The notes: a model not told the origin generated them from the letters alone. A DNA stretch of 64,000 bases from Cellulomonas telluris (GCF_004886325.1 NZ_QXFN01000001.1:248001-312000), one strand, 5' to 3'. Shown: positions 1-9,681, counted from the first letter of the stretch. Translations and numbers: made by a program.

Positions 1-57
1 GGCGCTGGGCGCTGCCGGGTCCGCCGTGAGGCCGTCAGCCCGGCAGTCGCCGGACAT
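1..57 (-). CDS. possible 5' end of a gene running off the left edge
   Basis: An ATG at 57 on the minus strand opens a frame that stays open to the window edge (19 codons, starting MSGDCRADGL). It would be the next gene after hemA, 46 bp beyond its stop. No convincing ribosome binding site precedes it, and the stretch is too short to judge codon use, so this may be chance. Confidence 0.2.
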   Translation of the reverse strand, partial: MSGDCRADGLTADPAAPSA

Positions 58-103
58 CACGGGGGTCGCGACGGCGGTGCCGACCTCGGGGCGTCGGCCG
101 GTG

Positions 104-1387
104 TCAGCGGGTCGCGACGGCGGTCCCGACGTCCGGGACGTCGACGGCGGCGAGCTCCGCCAGGGCGGCCGCGTAGGCGGCGACGTCCCCGACGCGGGCG
201 GCCGCGCGCGCGGCGACCGTGGGTCCGTGCAGCTGCGAGCGGACCTTGCGACGCAGCGACCGTGCCCGGCGCTCGTCGCGGACGTCCTCGCCGAGCGCGT
301 CGAGCGCGGTCTCGAGCGCACCGAGCACGCGGGTGCGCTCGGCGACGACCGCGGGGTCCCAGTCGCGGACGCGGCGGTCGGCCTCGAACTCGGCGGCGGC
401 CTGCTCGACGAGGTCGCGCGCGCGCTCGAGCGCCGCGTGCTCGGCGGGGGCGTGCTCGGCGACGGACTGCAGCGACACCAGCTCGACACCCGGGAGGGTG
501 CGCACGTCCGGGTCGACGTCGTGGCGCAGCGCGAGGTCGACGAGCGTGAGGGGGCGGGTCTCCCCGCGGCGGGCGGCCGCGAGGGCGTCGGCACCGAGGA
601 CCGCGCCCGCGGCGCCGCTGCACGCCACCACGAGGTCGACGTCGCGCAGCTCGGCGAGCAGGTCGGCGCCGGCGGGCAGCGCGCGCACCCCGCGGGAGGC
701 CGCGAACGGCCCGGCCCGGCCGCTGGCGGAGTACACGCGCACGTCCCGCACGCCGCGGGCCTTGAGCGCGGCGAGGCTGGCGCCCGCGTAGGAGCCCGTG
801 CCGACGAGGATGCAGCGCACGCCCGCCCAGTCGGCGGCGCCGTCGCGCTGCGGCAGCGTCCGCTCGGCGAGGTCGAGGGCGACCCCGACGACGGACCGGC
901 CCGTCGCGCCGAGCCCCGTGGCGGTCTCGACGGCCCGCGACGCGCGCGAGGCCGCTTGGAACAGGGCCTCGAGCGTCGAGGTCGTCGTGCCGTCCTGGCG
1001 GGCGCTCGTCAGGGCGCGGCGCACCTGCCCGGCGATCTCCCGCTCCCCCACGACCATCGACTCCAGCCCCGACGCCACGGCGAACAGGTGCTCGCTCGCG
1101 TCGGTGCCGGTCAGCGGGCGCAGGTGCTCGGCGACCTCGGCGGGGTCGTAGCCGGAGCGCACCGCGACGGCCTCGGCGACGACGCGGCGGGCGTCGGGGG
1201 TGTGCGCGACGTCGTCGACGTCCAGGTACAGCTCGAACCGGTTGCACGTCGCGAGCACGACGGCACCGGTGACGGACGGGGTCGCGGCCACGAGCTCCTT
1301 GCCGACGGCGTGGACGTCGGACTGCAGGCGCTCCAGGACGGTGAGGTCGAGGTCGTGGTGGCTCGCGACGAGGGACAGCAGCACCAC
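104..1387 (-). CDS. hemA: glutamyl-tRNA reductase
   Basis: Catalyses the NADPH-dependent reduction of glutamyl-tRNA to glutamate-1-semialdehyde, the first committed step of C5-pathway tetrapyrrole synthesis in the cytoplasm. The 427-residue protein has the catalytic Cys48 in the family motif TCNRFELY, the conserved block ESMVVGEREI (109-118) and a Rossmann GTGSYAG motif near residue 193. The GTG start follows an in-frame TGA by three codons, so it cannot lie much further upstream. It is divergent from hemE, and HemL further along uses its product. Its last codons (DVGTAVATR) are partly duplicated just downstream at 63-78. Confidence 0.97.
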   Translation of the reverse strand: MVLLSLVASHHDLDLTVLERLQSDVHAVGKELVAATPSVTGAVVLATCNRFELYLDVDDVAHTPDARRVVAEAVAVRSGYDPAEVAEHLRPLTGTDASEHLFAVASGLESMVVGEREIAGQVRRALTSARQDGTTTSTLEALFQAASRASRAVETATGLGATGRSVVGVALDLAERTLPQRDGAADWAGVRCILVGTGSYAGASLAALKARGVRDVRVYSASGRAGPFAASRGVRALPAGADLLAELRDVDLVVACSGAAGAVLGADALAAARRGETRPLTLVDLALRHDVDPDVRTLPGVELVSLQSVAEHAPAEHAALERARDLVEQAAAEFEADRRVRDWDPAVVAERTRVLGALETALDALGEDVRDERRARSLRRKVRSQLHGPTVAARAAARVGDVAAYAAALAELAAVDVPDVGTAVATR

Positions 1388-1411
1388 GTGCTCGATTCAA
1401 TCATCCCGGGA

Positions 1412-1426
1412 ATTGTCCGGCACAAT
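1412..1426. promoter_or_regulatory. symmetric divergent promoter core between hemA and hemE
   Basis: The inverted repeat ATTGT-CCGGC-ACAAT contains a -10-like hexamer on each strand: CACAAT (1421-1426) on plus and GACAAT (1417-1412) on minus. The plus hexamer ends 7 nt before the hemE GTG at 1434, so hemE would be leaderless. The minus hexamer would give hemA a leader of about 17 nt. The repeat could equally be an operator for a regulator controlling both arms. Hexamer positions are seen; function is inferred. Confidence 0.55.
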
Positions 1427-1433
1427 CGATCGC

Positions 1434-2498
1434 GTGAGTCTTTCAGCACACCATCCGCTCGTCGACGGGCGCACCACCGATTCGCCGCTCGTGACGGCGT
1501 ATTCCGGCCGCCGCCCGGAGCGGCTCCCGGTGTGGTTCATGCGTCAGGCCGGCCGCTCCCTGCCCGAGTACCGGGAGGTGCGGGCCGGCATCCCGATGCT
1601 CGACTCGTGCCTCGACCCGGACCTCGCGTCCGAGATCACGCTGCAGCCGGTCCGCCGGCACGGCGTCGACGCGGCCGTCTTCTTCTCGGACATCGTGGTG
1701 CCGCTCAAGCTCGTCGGCGTGGACGTCGAGATCCGCTCCGGCGTCGGTCCCGTCATGGGCTCGCCCGTCCGGACCGCGGACGACGTCGCACGCCTGCGCG
1801 ACCTGGGCCCGCTGACGCCCGAGCGTCTCGCCCCGGTCAGCGCCGGTGTGGAGAGGACCGTCGCCGCGCTCGGCTCCACGCCGCTCGTCGGGTTCGCCGG
1901 GGCGCCGTTCACGCTGGCCGCGTACCTGGTCGAGGGCGGCCCGTCGCGCGACCACCTCGCCGCGCGCCGCCTCATGCACGCCGACCCGGCCACGTGGTCC
2001 GCGCTCATGGACTGGACCGCCGAGGTGACGGGCGCGTTCCTCGAGGCGCAGGTGCTCGCGGGCGCCAGCGCCGGGCAGCTCTTCGACTCGTGGGCGGGCG
2101 CGCTGTCGCTCGCCGACTACACGGCCCACTGCGCCCCGGCGTCCGGGAAGGTGCTGGCGCGGGCCCGCGCGCTCGGCGTGCCGGCCGTGCACTTCGGCGT
2201 CGCGACGGGCGAGCTGCTCGTCGCGATGCGGGACGCGGGTGCCGACGTCGTGGGCGTCGACTACCGGGTGCCGCTCGACGAGGCGTCCCGCCGGCTGGGC
2301 GGGACCACGCCCCTGCAGGGCAACGTCGACCCGGCGCTGCTGGGCGCCCCGTGGGACGTGCTGGAGGCGCACGTGCGGGACGTCGTCGAGCGCGGCCGGT
2401 CCGCCCCGGGGCACGTCGTGAACCTCGGCCACGGCGTCCCGCCGGAGACCGACCCGACCGTGCTGACCCGCGTCGTCGAGCTCGTCCACTCGCTGTGA
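1434..2498 (+). CDS. hemE: uroporphyrinogen decarboxylase
   Basis: Decarboxylates the four acetate side chains of uroporphyrinogen III to give coproporphyrinogen III. The 354-residue length is normal for the family. The signature PVWFMRQAGRSLPEY (residues 32-46) carries the substrate-binding arginines, and the FFSDIVVPL and VDPALLGAP blocks follow the family pattern. I chose the GTG at 1434 because homologous sequence begins right after it and a -10-like CACAAT lies 7 nt upstream. The stop codon overlaps the GTG of the next gene (GTGA), so the two are translationally coupled. Confidence 0.97.
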   Translation: MSLSAHHPLVDGRTTDSPLVTAYSGRRPERLPVWFMRQAGRSLPEYREVRAGIPMLDSCLDPDLASEITLQPVRRHGVDAAVFFSDIVVPLKLVGVDVEIRSGVGPVMGSPVRTADDVARLRDLGPLTPERLAPVSAGVERTVAALGSTPLVGFAGAPFTLAAYLVEGGPSRDHLAARRLMHADPATWSALMDWTAEVTGAFLEAQVLAGASAGQLFDSWAGALSLADYTAHCAPASGKVLARARALGVPAVHFGVATGELLVAMRDAGADVVGVDYRVPLDEASRRLGGTTPLQGNVDPALLGAPWDVLEAHVRDVVERGRSAPGHVVNLGHGVPPETDPTVLTRVVELVHSL

Positions 2499-4000
2499 GC
2501 GACGCGCCCCCGACGCCGGACCTCGGCGCGGACGGCGGCCCGACCTGGGACGTCGTCGTGGTCGGCGCCGGCGTGGCGGGCCTGGTCGCCGCCCGCGACC
2601 TCCTCCGGGCGGGGCTGCGGGTCGTGCTCGTGGACGGGCGGGACGCGCCCGGCGGGGCGGTGCGCGGGCACGACGTCGCCGGGCTGCGCCTGGACGCGGG
2701 CGCCGAGTCGTTCGCGACGCGCGGCGGGGCGGTCGCGGCGCTGCTCGGCGAGCTGGGGCTCGGCGACGACGTCGTCACGCCCGAGCCCCGCGGCGCGTGG
2801 GTGCACCTGACCAGCGGGGACGGCCCCCTGCCCCGCACCGGGCTGCTGGGGGTGCCGGCCGACCCGCTGGCGGTGGACGTGCGCCGGACGCTCGGCACCC
2901 GGGGCGCGCTGCGGGCCGCGCTCGACCTCGTGCTGCCCGCCCGCGTGGGCGCGCGGGCCACGACCTTCGGCGCGCTCGTGCGAGCGCGGATGGGCGACGC
3001 CGTCGCGGACCGCCTCGTGCACCCCGTGGTCGGCGGCGTGCACGCGGCCGACCCGGACGACCTCGCCACCGACACCGTCGCCCCCGGCCTGACGGCCGCA
3101 CGCGCCGCGGCGGGTGGCTCGCTGGCCCGCGCCGTCCGGGCGCTGCGCGCGTCCGCCCCCGCGGGCAGCGCCGTCCAGGGCCTGGCCGGCGGCATCCACC
3201 GGCTCGTCGACGCGCTCGTCGCCGACGTGACGGGCCACGGCGGCGTCGTGCTCACCCGGACCCGGGCCACGGCGCTGACCCGCGACGACGGCGGCGGGCT
3301 CTCGGTCGTCACCGAGCCGGCCGGAACCACCACGACGGGCGACGCGCGCACGCTGCGCACGGCCCGCGTCCTGCTGGCGACGCCGCAGGCCCCGGCGCTG
3401 CTGGCCGGGCTGGACGACGTCGACGTGGGCACCGTGGCCGTCGACGACGGCGTGCCGGTCACCCTCGTGACGCTCGTGCTCGACGCGCCCGCGCTCGACG
3501 CGGCGCCGCGCGGCACGGGCGTGCTGGTCGGGCCGGGCGTCACGGACGTGACGGCCAAGGCGCTGACGCACGCGACCGCGAAGTGGGGCTGGCTGGCCCG
3601 CACCGCCCCGGCCGGCCGGCACGTGGTGCGGCTCTCGTTCGGGAGGGCGTCGGCGGCGCACGCGGCCGACGGCACCCCGCCGGCGGACGCGCTGCTCGAC
3701 GTCGCCCTGGCCGACGCGGCCACGCTGCTGGGCGTCCCGCTGCCCGCCGACGCGCTGGTGGGGCACGCGGTGGTCCGGTGGACGCAGTCGCTCCCCCGCC
3801 CGAGCGCGGCGCACCGGGAGGCCGTCGCGGCGGTCCGCGCGGCCGTGGCGCAGGTGCCCGGGGTGGCCGTCTGCGGTGCGTGGGCGGCGGGCACCGGGCT
3901 GGCGTCGGTCGTGCCGGACGCGCGCGCGGCGGCCGCCGCCCTGCTCGACGACGCGGGGCCGGTCACGGCCGGGCCGGACGGGCCGCCCGAGCAGAATTGA
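2495..4000 (+). CDS. hemY: protoporphyrinogen/coproporphyrinogen III oxidase (HemY/CgoX type)
   Basis: FAD-dependent oxidase of 501 residues. Actinobacteria generally use this family as coproporphyrinogen III oxidase in the coproporphyrin-dependent haem route, so CgoX is the likely function; that is family knowledge rather than something visible here. The N-terminus has the dinucleotide fold VVVVGAGVAGLVAARD (about 21-36) followed by an acidic strand end and GGAVRG. The C-terminus contains the FAD-contact block GVAVCGAWAAGTGLASVV. GTG start overlaps the hemE stop. The usual next partners, the ferrochelatase cpfC/hemH and hemQ, are not adjacent; hemC follows after a 200-bp regulatory gap. Confidence 0.93.
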   Translation: MSDAPPTPDLGADGGPTWDVVVVGAGVAGLVAARDLLRAGLRVVLVDGRDAPGGAVRGHDVAGLRLDAGAESFATRGGAVAALLGELGLGDDVVTPEPRGAWVHLTSGDGPLPRTGLLGVPADPLAVDVRRTLGTRGALRAALDLVLPARVGARATTFGALVRARMGDAVADRLVHPVVGGVHAADPDDLATDTVAPGLTAARAAAGGSLARAVRALRASAPAGSAVQGLAGGIHRLVDALVADVTGHGGVVLTRTRATALTRDDGGGLSVVTEPAGTTTTGDARTLRTARVLLATPQAPALLAGLDDVDVGTVAVDDGVPVTLVTLVLDAPALDAAPRGTGVLVGPGVTDVTAKALTHATAKWGWLARTAPAGRHVVRLSFGRASAAHAADGTPPADALLDVALADAATLLGVPLPADALVGHAVVRWTQSLPRPSAAHREAVAAVRAAVAQVPGVAVCGAWAAGTGLASVVPDARAAAAALLDDAGPVTAGPDGPPEQN

Positions 4001-4049
4001 CGCGAGGAAAGGGCGCCCTTACTTTTCCGGTGGGCGGCTACCTCGCTTC

Positions 4050-4119
4050 TGTGACGCGGTCCTGACGCATTGTCAGCACATTTCCGCGGCGGTGTGACGG
4101 GGTCCTGACGCATTGTCAG
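4050..4119. promoter_or_regulatory. tandem CTGACGCATTGTCAG palindromes upstream of hemC
   Basis: Two 27-bp direct repeats (4050-4076 and 4093-4119, one mismatch) each end in the 15-bp inverted repeat CTGAC-GCATT-GTCAG (4062-4076, 4105-4119). They are exactly 43 bp apart, close to four helical turns. They sit in the 203-bp gap between hemY and hemC, with an AT-richer stretch AATTGTGAG at 4134-4142 after them. The TTGTCA inside the second copy could serve as a -35 element. The layout suggests cooperative binding of a repressor or activator of hemC-D-B-L; I cannot name it. Confidence 0.7.
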
Positions 4120-4203
4120 GACGCCCGCCCGAGAATTGTGAGAAGGGGCACCGCGAGGCCCCGCGGCTTCGACATCGCCGCCCACCGGGACGAGACTGGG
4201 ACC

Positions 4204-5223
4204 ATGCCCCAGCACGTCCGCGTCGGTACCCGTGCGAGCGTGCTCGCGCTCACCCAGACCGGGCACGTCGCCGACGCGCTCGCCGACCTCGCCGACCTCA
4301 CGGTCGAGACGGTGCGCGTGCGCACCGAGGGCGACCGCGTCTCGGCGCCGCTGGCGTCCCTCGGCGGGACCGGGGTCTTCGTCACCGCGCTGCGCGACGC
4401 CCTGCTCGAGGAGCGCTGCGACGTCGCGGTGCACTCCCTCAAGGACCTGCCGACGGCCGACGCCGACGGACTGACCGTGGCGGCCGTGCCCGTGCGGCAG
4501 GACCCTCGCGACGCGCTGTGCGCGCGTGACGGCCTCACGCTCGCCACGCTCCCGCCGGGTGCGAAGGTCGGCACCGGCTCGCCGCGACGCGCCGCCCAGC
4601 TGCGCGCGCAGCGCCCCGACCTCGCGGTCGTCGACATCCGGGGCAACGTCGACACCCGCCTGCGCCGGGTGCGCGGGGCGGTGCCCGTCGAGGGGGCGGC
4701 GCCCGCACCGACGGCCACCCCGGCGGTGTCCACGACGAGCGGGTCGCCCGTGGGCGACCTCGACGCCGTCGTGCTCGCCGCCGCGGGCCTCGCACGGCTC
4801 GGCCGCCTCGACGCCGCGACCGAGCTGTTCGCCCCCGACGTGCTGCTGCCCGCACCCGGGCAGGGCGCCCTGGCCGTCGAGGTGCGCGCCGCCGACGCGA
4901 TCGGCGACGCCCCGCTCGCGCAGGCGCTGCGCGCCCTCGACGACGTGCCGACCCGGCGCGCGGTGGTCGCCGAGCGCGCGGTGCTCGCGCGGCTCGAGGC
5001 GGGCTGCGCGGCCCCCATCGGCGCGTGGGGCGTGCTCGGCGCGGACGGCACCCTGACGCTCGACGCCACGGTCGTCGCCGTCGACGGCGCGCGGTCCCTG
5101 CGCCGCCGGACGAGCGGCCCGGTCCGCAGCGACGACGACGCGCGCGCGCTCGGCCGGGCGCTGGCGGAGGAGCTCCTCGACGCCGGCGCCGCCGACCTGG
5201 CCCCGCTCGGGACGTCGTCGTGA
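4204..5223 (+). CDS. hemC: hydroxymethylbilane synthase (porphobilinogen deaminase)
   Basis: Polymerises four porphobilinogen molecules into hydroxymethylbilane. The protein has 339 residues. Cys268 in [10 protein letters not shown] is the dipyrromethane cofactor attachment site; N-terminal [24 protein letters not shown] and [10 protein letters not shown] are the conserved substrate and cofactor arginine/aspartate blocks. An Ala/Pro/Thr-rich insertion of about 25 residues after [12 protein letters not shown] is not part of the core. I chose the ATG at 4204 because conserved sequence starts directly after it; an in-frame ATG at 4138 would add an unconserved leader. Overlaps hemD by GTGA. Confidence 0.97.
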   Translation: MPQHVRVGTRASVLALTQTGHVADALADLADLTVETVRVRTEGDRVSAPLASLGGTGVFVTALRDALLEERCDVAVHSLKDLPTADADGLTVAAVPVRQDPRDALCARDGLTLATLPPGAKVGTGSPRRAAQLRAQRPDLAVVDIRGNVDTRLRRVRGAVPVEGAAPAPTATPAVSTTSGSPVGDLDAVVLAAAGLARLGRLDAATELFAPDVLLPAPGQGALAVEVRAADAIGDAPLAQALRALDDVPTRRAVVAERAVLARLEAGCAAPIGAWGVLGADGTLTLDATVVAVDGARSLRRRTSGPVRSDDDARALGRALAEELLDAGAADLAPLGTSS

Positions 5224-6128
5224 CGCACCCGCCCGCGGGCGGCGCCGCGGACGGCGGCAGCCCGGCCGCCCACCCGCTCGCGGGTCTGCGCGTGCTCGTC
5301 CCGCGCCCGCCCCTCGACGGCCCGGGCGACGGTGCGCCGAGCCCCGCCGCCATCGCGCTGCGCGCCGCGGGCGCCGACCCCGTCGTCGTCCCCCTGGTGC
5401 GCACGGTCCCGCTCGACGACCTCACGGTGCTCGACGACGCGCTGCTCGCGCTCGGCGCCGGCTGGTACGGCTGGCTGGCCGTCACGAGCCAGGCCGCGGT
5501 GGCGGTGCTCGCGGACCGTGCGGCGGCGACCGACGAGGGCCTGCCCGCGCTCGTCGCCCGGGGCGGGGCCCGCGTCGCCGCCGTCGGCCCGGGCACCCGC
5601 CGGGCGCTGGAGGCCGTGGGCGTGCCGGTCGACGTCGTCCCGCCGGTCCGCTCGACCGCCGTCGACCTGGTCGCCGCCTGGCCGGCCGTGCCCCGGGTCG
5701 AGACGGGCCCGGACGGCTCCCCGGCCGGCGCGGGCGCGCGCGTGCTCTTCCCGCGCGGCGACCTCGCCGCGTCCACGCTCGCCGACGGCCTGGCCGCCGC
5801 CGGCTGGTCCGTCGACGACCCGGTCGTCTACCGCACGGTGCCGGCCGGCCCGCCCGAGCCGGAGGTCGCGCGGGCCTGGGCGTCCGGCGAGGTCGACGCG
5901 GTGCTGCTCACGTCCGCGAGCACCGTCCGCGCGCTCGTCGACCACCTCGGGCCGCCGCGGCCCGGCACCCGCGTCGCCGTGATCGGCCCCAGCACGGCCG
6001 CCGAGGCCGAGCGACTCGGCCTGCACGTCGACGCGGTGGCCGAGCAGCAGACCCTCTTCGGCCTCGTCGACGCCCTCGCCGGCGTCGTCGCGGGCACCAC
6101 CCCCACCCACCGGGAGGACACCCCGTGA
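5220..6128 (+). CDS. hemD: uroporphyrinogen-III synthase
   Basis: Cyclises hydroxymethylbilane with inversion of ring D to uroporphyrinogen III. The 302-residue protein shows the weakly conserved two-lobe pattern of the family, with [15 protein letters not shown] in the first lobe, [12 protein letters not shown] at the domain crossing and [14 protein letters not shown] with [17 protein letters not shown] in the second. GTG start overlaps the hemC stop and its own stop overlaps hemB, so the three are coupled. Sequence conservation in this family is low, so context contributes much of the confidence. Confidence 0.93.
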   Translation: MTHPPAGGAADGGSPAAHPLAGLRVLVPRPPLDGPGDGAPSPAAIALRAAGADPVVVPLVRTVPLDDLTVLDDALLALGAGWYGWLAVTSQAAVAVLADRAAATDEGLPALVARGGARVAAVGPGTRRALEAVGVPVDVVPPVRSTAVDLVAAWPAVPRVETGPDGSPAGAGARVLFPRGDLAASTLADGLAAAGWSVDDPVVYRTVPAGPPEPEVARAWASGEVDAVLLTSASTVRALVDHLGPPRPGTRVAVIGPSTAAEAERLGLHVDAVAEQQTLFGLVDALAGVVAGTTPTHREDTP

Positions 6129-7183
6129 CCACCCCGACCACCGACGGCACCCCGGCACCGGCCGGGCCCGCCACCGCCGACCCCACCGCCGCCGGCGGGT
6201 ACACCGCGGGCCGCCACCGGCCGCGTCGCCTGCGGCGCACGACGGCGGTGCGCCGGCTCGTCGCGCAGACACGCCTGCACCCCGCGGACCTCGTCCTGCC
6301 GGTCTTCGTCCGCGAGGGCCTCGACGCCCCGCGCGAGATCGCGTCGATGCCCGGCGTCCAGCAGCACACGCGCGACTCGTTGCGGCGGGAGGTCGCCCGC
6401 GCGGCCGAGGCCGGCGTCGGCGGCGTCATGCTCTTCGGCGTCCCGCAGCACCGCGACGCGACCGGCTCGCAGGCGACGGACCCGGACGGCGTCCTCAACG
6501 TCGCGATCGCGGACGTGGTCGGGGAGGTCGGGGACGCGCTCGTCGTGCAGGCCGACCTGTGCCTCGACGAGTTCACGGACCACGGCCACTGCGGCGTGCT
6601 CACCCCGGCGGGTGCCGTGGACAACGACGCGACCCTGGCGCGGTACGCGGCCATGGCGCTCGCGCAGGCCGACGCCGGCGCCCACCTCGTCGGCCTGTCG
6701 GGGATGATGGACGGCCAGACCGCGGTGGTGCGCGACGCGCTCGACGCGGCCGGTCACACCGACGTCTCCGTCCTCGCGTACGCCGCCAAGTACGCGTCGG
6801 CGTTCTACGGCCCGTTCCGCGAGGCCGTCGACTCCCAGCTGTCGGGCGACCGCCGCACGTACCAGATGGACTCCGCGAACCGCCGCGAGGCGCTGCGCGA
6901 GGTCGCGATCGACGTGGACGAGGGCGCGGACGTCGTCATGGTGAAGCCCGCCATGTCGTACCTCGACGTGCTCGCGGACGTCGCCGCGACGTCCCCGGTG
7001 CCCGTGTGGGCGTACCAGGTGTCCGGCGAGTACGCGATGATCGAGGCCGCCGCGGCGAACGGGTGGATCACCCGCAGGGGTGCGATCACCGAGTCCGTGC
7101 TCAGCATCCGCCGGGCCGGTGCCGATGCGGTCCTGACGTACTGGGCGACGGAGCTGGCCGGCTGGCTGGCGGAGGAGCGGTGA
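6125..7183 (+). CDS. hemB: delta-aminolevulinic acid dehydratase (porphobilinogen synthase)
   Basis: Condenses two 5-aminolevulinate molecules to porphobilinogen. The 352-residue protein has both active-site lysines, in [12 protein letters not shown] (about residue 222) and [10 protein letters not shown] (about 273), the latter forming the Schiff base. The metal region [14 protein letters not shown] keeps two of the three zinc-type cysteines but has Asp in place of the middle one, as is common in actinobacterial enzymes. About 35 N-terminal residues are low-complexity Pro/Ala/Thr. Overlaps hemD by GTGA and ends in TGATG shared with hemL. Confidence 0.98.
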   Translation: MTTPTTDGTPAPAGPATADPTAAGGYTAGRHRPRRLRRTTAVRRLVAQTRLHPADLVLPVFVREGLDAPREIASMPGVQQHTRDSLRREVARAAEAGVGGVMLFGVPQHRDATGSQATDPDGVLNVAIADVVGEVGDALVVQADLCLDEFTDHGHCGVLTPAGAVDNDATLARYAAMALAQADAGAHLVGLSGMMDGQTAVVRDALDAAGHTDVSVLAYAAKYASAFYGPFREAVDSQLSGDRRTYQMDSANRREALREVAIDVDEGADVVMVKPAMSYLDVLADVAATSPVPVWAYQVSGEYAMIEAAAANGWITRRGAITESVLSIRRAGADAVLTYWATELAGWLAEER

Positions 7184-8601
7184 TGACCCAGCTCGAGCAC
7201 GAGCCCGGCACGGACGAGCCGAACGACTACCCGCCCCCGCACGACGCGGCCGCCCCCACGGACGCCCCCGCCGACGGCTGGGAGACCCGCAGCGACGACG
7301 CGTTCGCGCACGCGCAGGCGGTCATCCCCGGCGGCGTGAACTCCCCCGTCCGCGCCTTCGGCTCGGTGGGCGGCACGCCGCGGTTCGTCGCCTCCGCGTC
7401 GGGCCCGTACCTGACGGACGTCGACGGGCGCGAGTACGTCGACCTGGTGATGTCGTGGGGTCCGGCGCTGCTGGGCCACGCGCACCCCGAGGTCGTCGCC
7501 GCCGTCCAGGAGGCCGCCGCCCGAGGTCTCGGGTTCGGGGCCCCGACGGCGACCGAGGTCGAGCTCGTCGACGAGATCCGCCGCCGCGTGCCCGCTGCCG
7601 AGCGCGTGCGTCTCGTCTCGACCGGAACCGAGGCCGCGATGACGGCGGTGCGGCTCGCGCGCGGCGCCACGGGCCGCGACACGGTCGTCAAGTTCGCCGG
7701 CTGCTACCACGGGCACGTCGACGGGCTGCTGGCGTCGGCCGGCTCAGGCGTCGCCACGCTCGCGCTGCCCGGCTCGGCGGGCGTCACCGCCGCGACGGCC
7801 GCGGAGACGATCGTGCTGCCGTACAACGACCTCGACGCGGTCGAGGCGGCGTTCGCCGAGCACGGCGACTCCATCGCCGCGGTGCTCACCGAGGCGGCGC
7901 CCGCGAACATGGGCGTCGTCCCGCCGCTGCCGGGCTTCAACGCCGGGCTGCGCCGGATCACGCGCGAGCACGGTGCGCTGCTGGTCCAGGACGAGGTGCT
8001 GACGGGGTTCCGCGTCGGCCCCGGTGGCTGGTGGGGCCTCGAGGGCCGCGCCGAGGGCTGGGAGCCGGACCTGCTCATGTTCGGCAAGGTGGTGGGCGGC
8101 GGTCTGCCGGTCGCGGCCGTGGCCGGCCGGGCCGAGGTCATGGACCTGCTCGCGCCGCTCGGCCCCGTCTACCAGGCGGGCACGCTCTCGGGTAACCCCG
8201 TGGCGACCGCGGCGGGCCTGGCCACGCTGCGCCTCGCGGACGCGGAGGCGTACGCGCGCGTCGACGCCGCCTCGGCCTACCTGCGGCGGGCCGTCACGGC
8301 CGCGCTCGCCGAGGCCGGCGTCCCGCACGCGCTGCAGTGGGCGGGCAACCTGTTCAGCGTCGTGTTCGGCGAGAAGGCGGCCGCCGAGGGCGCGCGCGAC
8401 TACGCCGCCGTGCAGGCGAGCGAGCACTGGCGGTACGCGCCGTTCTTCCACGCGCTGCTCGACGCGGGCGTGTACGCGCCGCCGTCGGCCTTCGAGGCGT
8501 GGTTCGTCTCGGCCGCGCACGACGAGGCCGCGCTCGACCGCATCGTCGACGCCCTCCCCGGTGCGGCCCGCGCCGCGGCGGAGGCGACTCCCCCGGCCTG
8601 A
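7183..8601 (+). CDS. hemL: glutamate-1-semialdehyde 2,1-aminomutase
   Basis: PLP enzyme that isomerises glutamate-1-semialdehyde (the HemA product) to 5-aminolevulinate, so the cluster encodes both C5-pathway enzymes. It has 472 residues. Lys302 in [11 protein letters not shown] is the PLP Schiff-base lysine; [12 protein letters not shown] near the N-terminus, [17 protein letters not shown] and [10 protein letters not shown] are aminomutase signatures. About 35 acidic, Pro-rich N-terminal residues precede the conserved part. It is the last gene of the overlapping hemC-D-B-L run and is followed by a strong hairpin. Confidence 0.98.
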   Translation: MTQLEHEPGTDEPNDYPPPHDAAAPTDAPADGWETRSDDAFAHAQAVIPGGVNSPVRAFGSVGGTPRFVASASGPYLTDVDGREYVDLVMSWGPALLGHAHPEVVAAVQEAAARGLGFGAPTATEVELVDEIRRRVPAAERVRLVSTGTEAAMTAVRLARGATGRDTVVKFAGCYHGHVDGLLASAGSGVATLALPGSAGVTAATAAETIVLPYNDLDAVEAAFAEHGDSIAAVLTEAAPANMGVVPPLPGFNAGLRRITREHGALLVQDEVLTGFRVGPGGWWGLEGRAEGWEPDLLMFGKVVGGGLPVAAVAGRAEVMDLLAPLGPVYQAGTLSGNPVATAAGLATLRLADAEAYARVDAASAYLRRAVTAALAEAGVPHALQWAGNLFSVVFGEKAAAEGARDYAAVQASEHWRYAPFFHALLDAGVYAPPSAFEAWFVSAAHDEAALDRIVDALPGAARAAAEATPPA

Positions 8602-8620
8602 CGTCCGGCCCGTGCACGAC

Positions 8621-8651
8621 GACGCCCCCGCCGGTGACCGGCGGGGGCGTC
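8621..8651. terminator. bidirectional hairpin between hemL and the TauE gene
   Basis: A perfect 14-bp stem (8621-8634 with 8638-8651) closes a 3-nt TGA loop. It begins 19 bp after the hemL stop and ends 12 bp before the convergent TauE-type gene stop. No T-run follows, as is usual in very GC-rich genomes. It can serve both strands. Confidence 0.8.
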
Positions 8652-8663
8652 GCTGCGAGCGGG

Positions 8664-9599
8664 TCAGGCGGTGGGGCCGGCCACCGGCGTGGGCTCGGGG
8701 GTCTGCTCGGCCTCGGCGCGCTGGGCGGCGAGGTCGTTGCGGTAGGCGCGGACGGACCAGACCACCGCGGCGACCCAGACCAGCGCGATCGCCGCGAGCG
8801 TGAGGCCCTCGGCGGGCGTGCCCTTCCAGCCCACCCAGTCGGACCGGATGATCGTGCGGGTGTTCGTCAGCACGATGACGCCGCCGACGGCCGACCCGAG
8901 CACGCGGCCGGGCACGTGCCGGACGAGCCACGCGGCGAGGGGCGCCGCGATCAGGCCGCCGACGAGCAGCGCCGCGACCCACGCGAAGCTGATGCCCTGC
9001 GAGCCGAGCGCGACCAGGAAGCCGAGGCTCGCGGCGAGCGCGACGAGGAACTCCGAGGTGTCGATGGAGCCCACGACCTTGCGGGGCTCGAGCCGCCCGG
9101 ACGCGAGCAGAGCGGGGGTGCCGACCGGGCCCCAGCCGCCGCCACCGGTCGCGTCGACGAACCCGGCGAACAGGCCGAGCGGCGCGAGGAACCGCTTGCG
9201 CAGCGGCAGGCCCTGACGGTCCGTGCGCAGGCCCTTGAGGGTGAAGCGCACGAGCAGGTAGACGCCCAGGCCGAGCAGGATCAGCGACATGACCGGCCCG
9301 GCGGACTCCGTCGAGAGGTTCGACAGGAACGTCGCACCGGCGAACGCGCCGACGGCACCGGGCACGCCGACCCGCAGGACGACCTTCCAGTCGACGTTGC
9401 CGAACTTCCAGTGCGAGACGCCGGAGGCGAGCGTCGTGCCGATCTCCGCCAGGTGCACCGTGGCCGACGCGGCCGCGGGGTTGGTGCCGATGGCGAGCAG
9501 CAGCGTCGTGGACGTGACGCCGTACGCCATGCCGAGCGCTCCGTCGACGAGCTGCGCGGCGAGCCCCACGAGGGCCAGGAGGATGAAGGAGGAGGGCAC
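8664..9599 (-). CDS. TauE/SafE-family membrane exporter
   Basis: A 311-residue integral membrane protein of the TSUP family, whose members move sulfite, sulfoacetate or related anions; the substrate here is unknown. The pattern is typical: an N-terminal half with GLAAQLVDGALGMAYG, a long hydrophilic linker, then a second half containing GFVDATGGGGWGPVGTPALLASG, with about eight hydrophobic helices. I chose the GTG at 9599 because GAGGTGG at 9612-9606 lies 6 nt upstream. The TTG two codons earlier would sit against that site. It follows an Rrf2 regulator gene on the same strand. Confidence 0.85.
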   Translation of the reverse strand: MPSSFILLALVGLAAQLVDGALGMAYGVTSTTLLLAIGTNPAAASATVHLAEIGTTLASGVSHWKFGNVDWKVVLRVGVPGAVGAFAGATFLSNLSTESAGPVMSLILLGLGVYLLVRFTLKGLRTDRQGLPLRKRFLAPLGLFAGFVDATGGGGWGPVGTPALLASGRLEPRKVVGSIDTSEFLVALAASLGFLVALGSQGISFAWVAALLVGGLIAAPLAAWLVRHVPGRVLGSAVGGVIVLTNTRTIIRSDWVGWKGTPAEGLTLAAIALVWVAAVVWSVRAYRNDLAAQRAEAEQTPEPTPVAGPTA

Positions 9600-9681
9600 G
9601 GACAACCACCTCGGGCAGGCGGCCGACGCCGTGGCGTCGGTCGAGGAGTCGGAGGGACGCGGGCGCCCCCGGGGCAGTCCC

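Noticed and set aside
2005-4434. 809-codon open frame on the minus strand opposite hemE, hemY and the start of hemC
   Set aside because: It is a by-product of extreme GC content: the composition is Ser/Arg/Pro/Ala-rich without domains, and it covers three certain genes and a regulatory gap.
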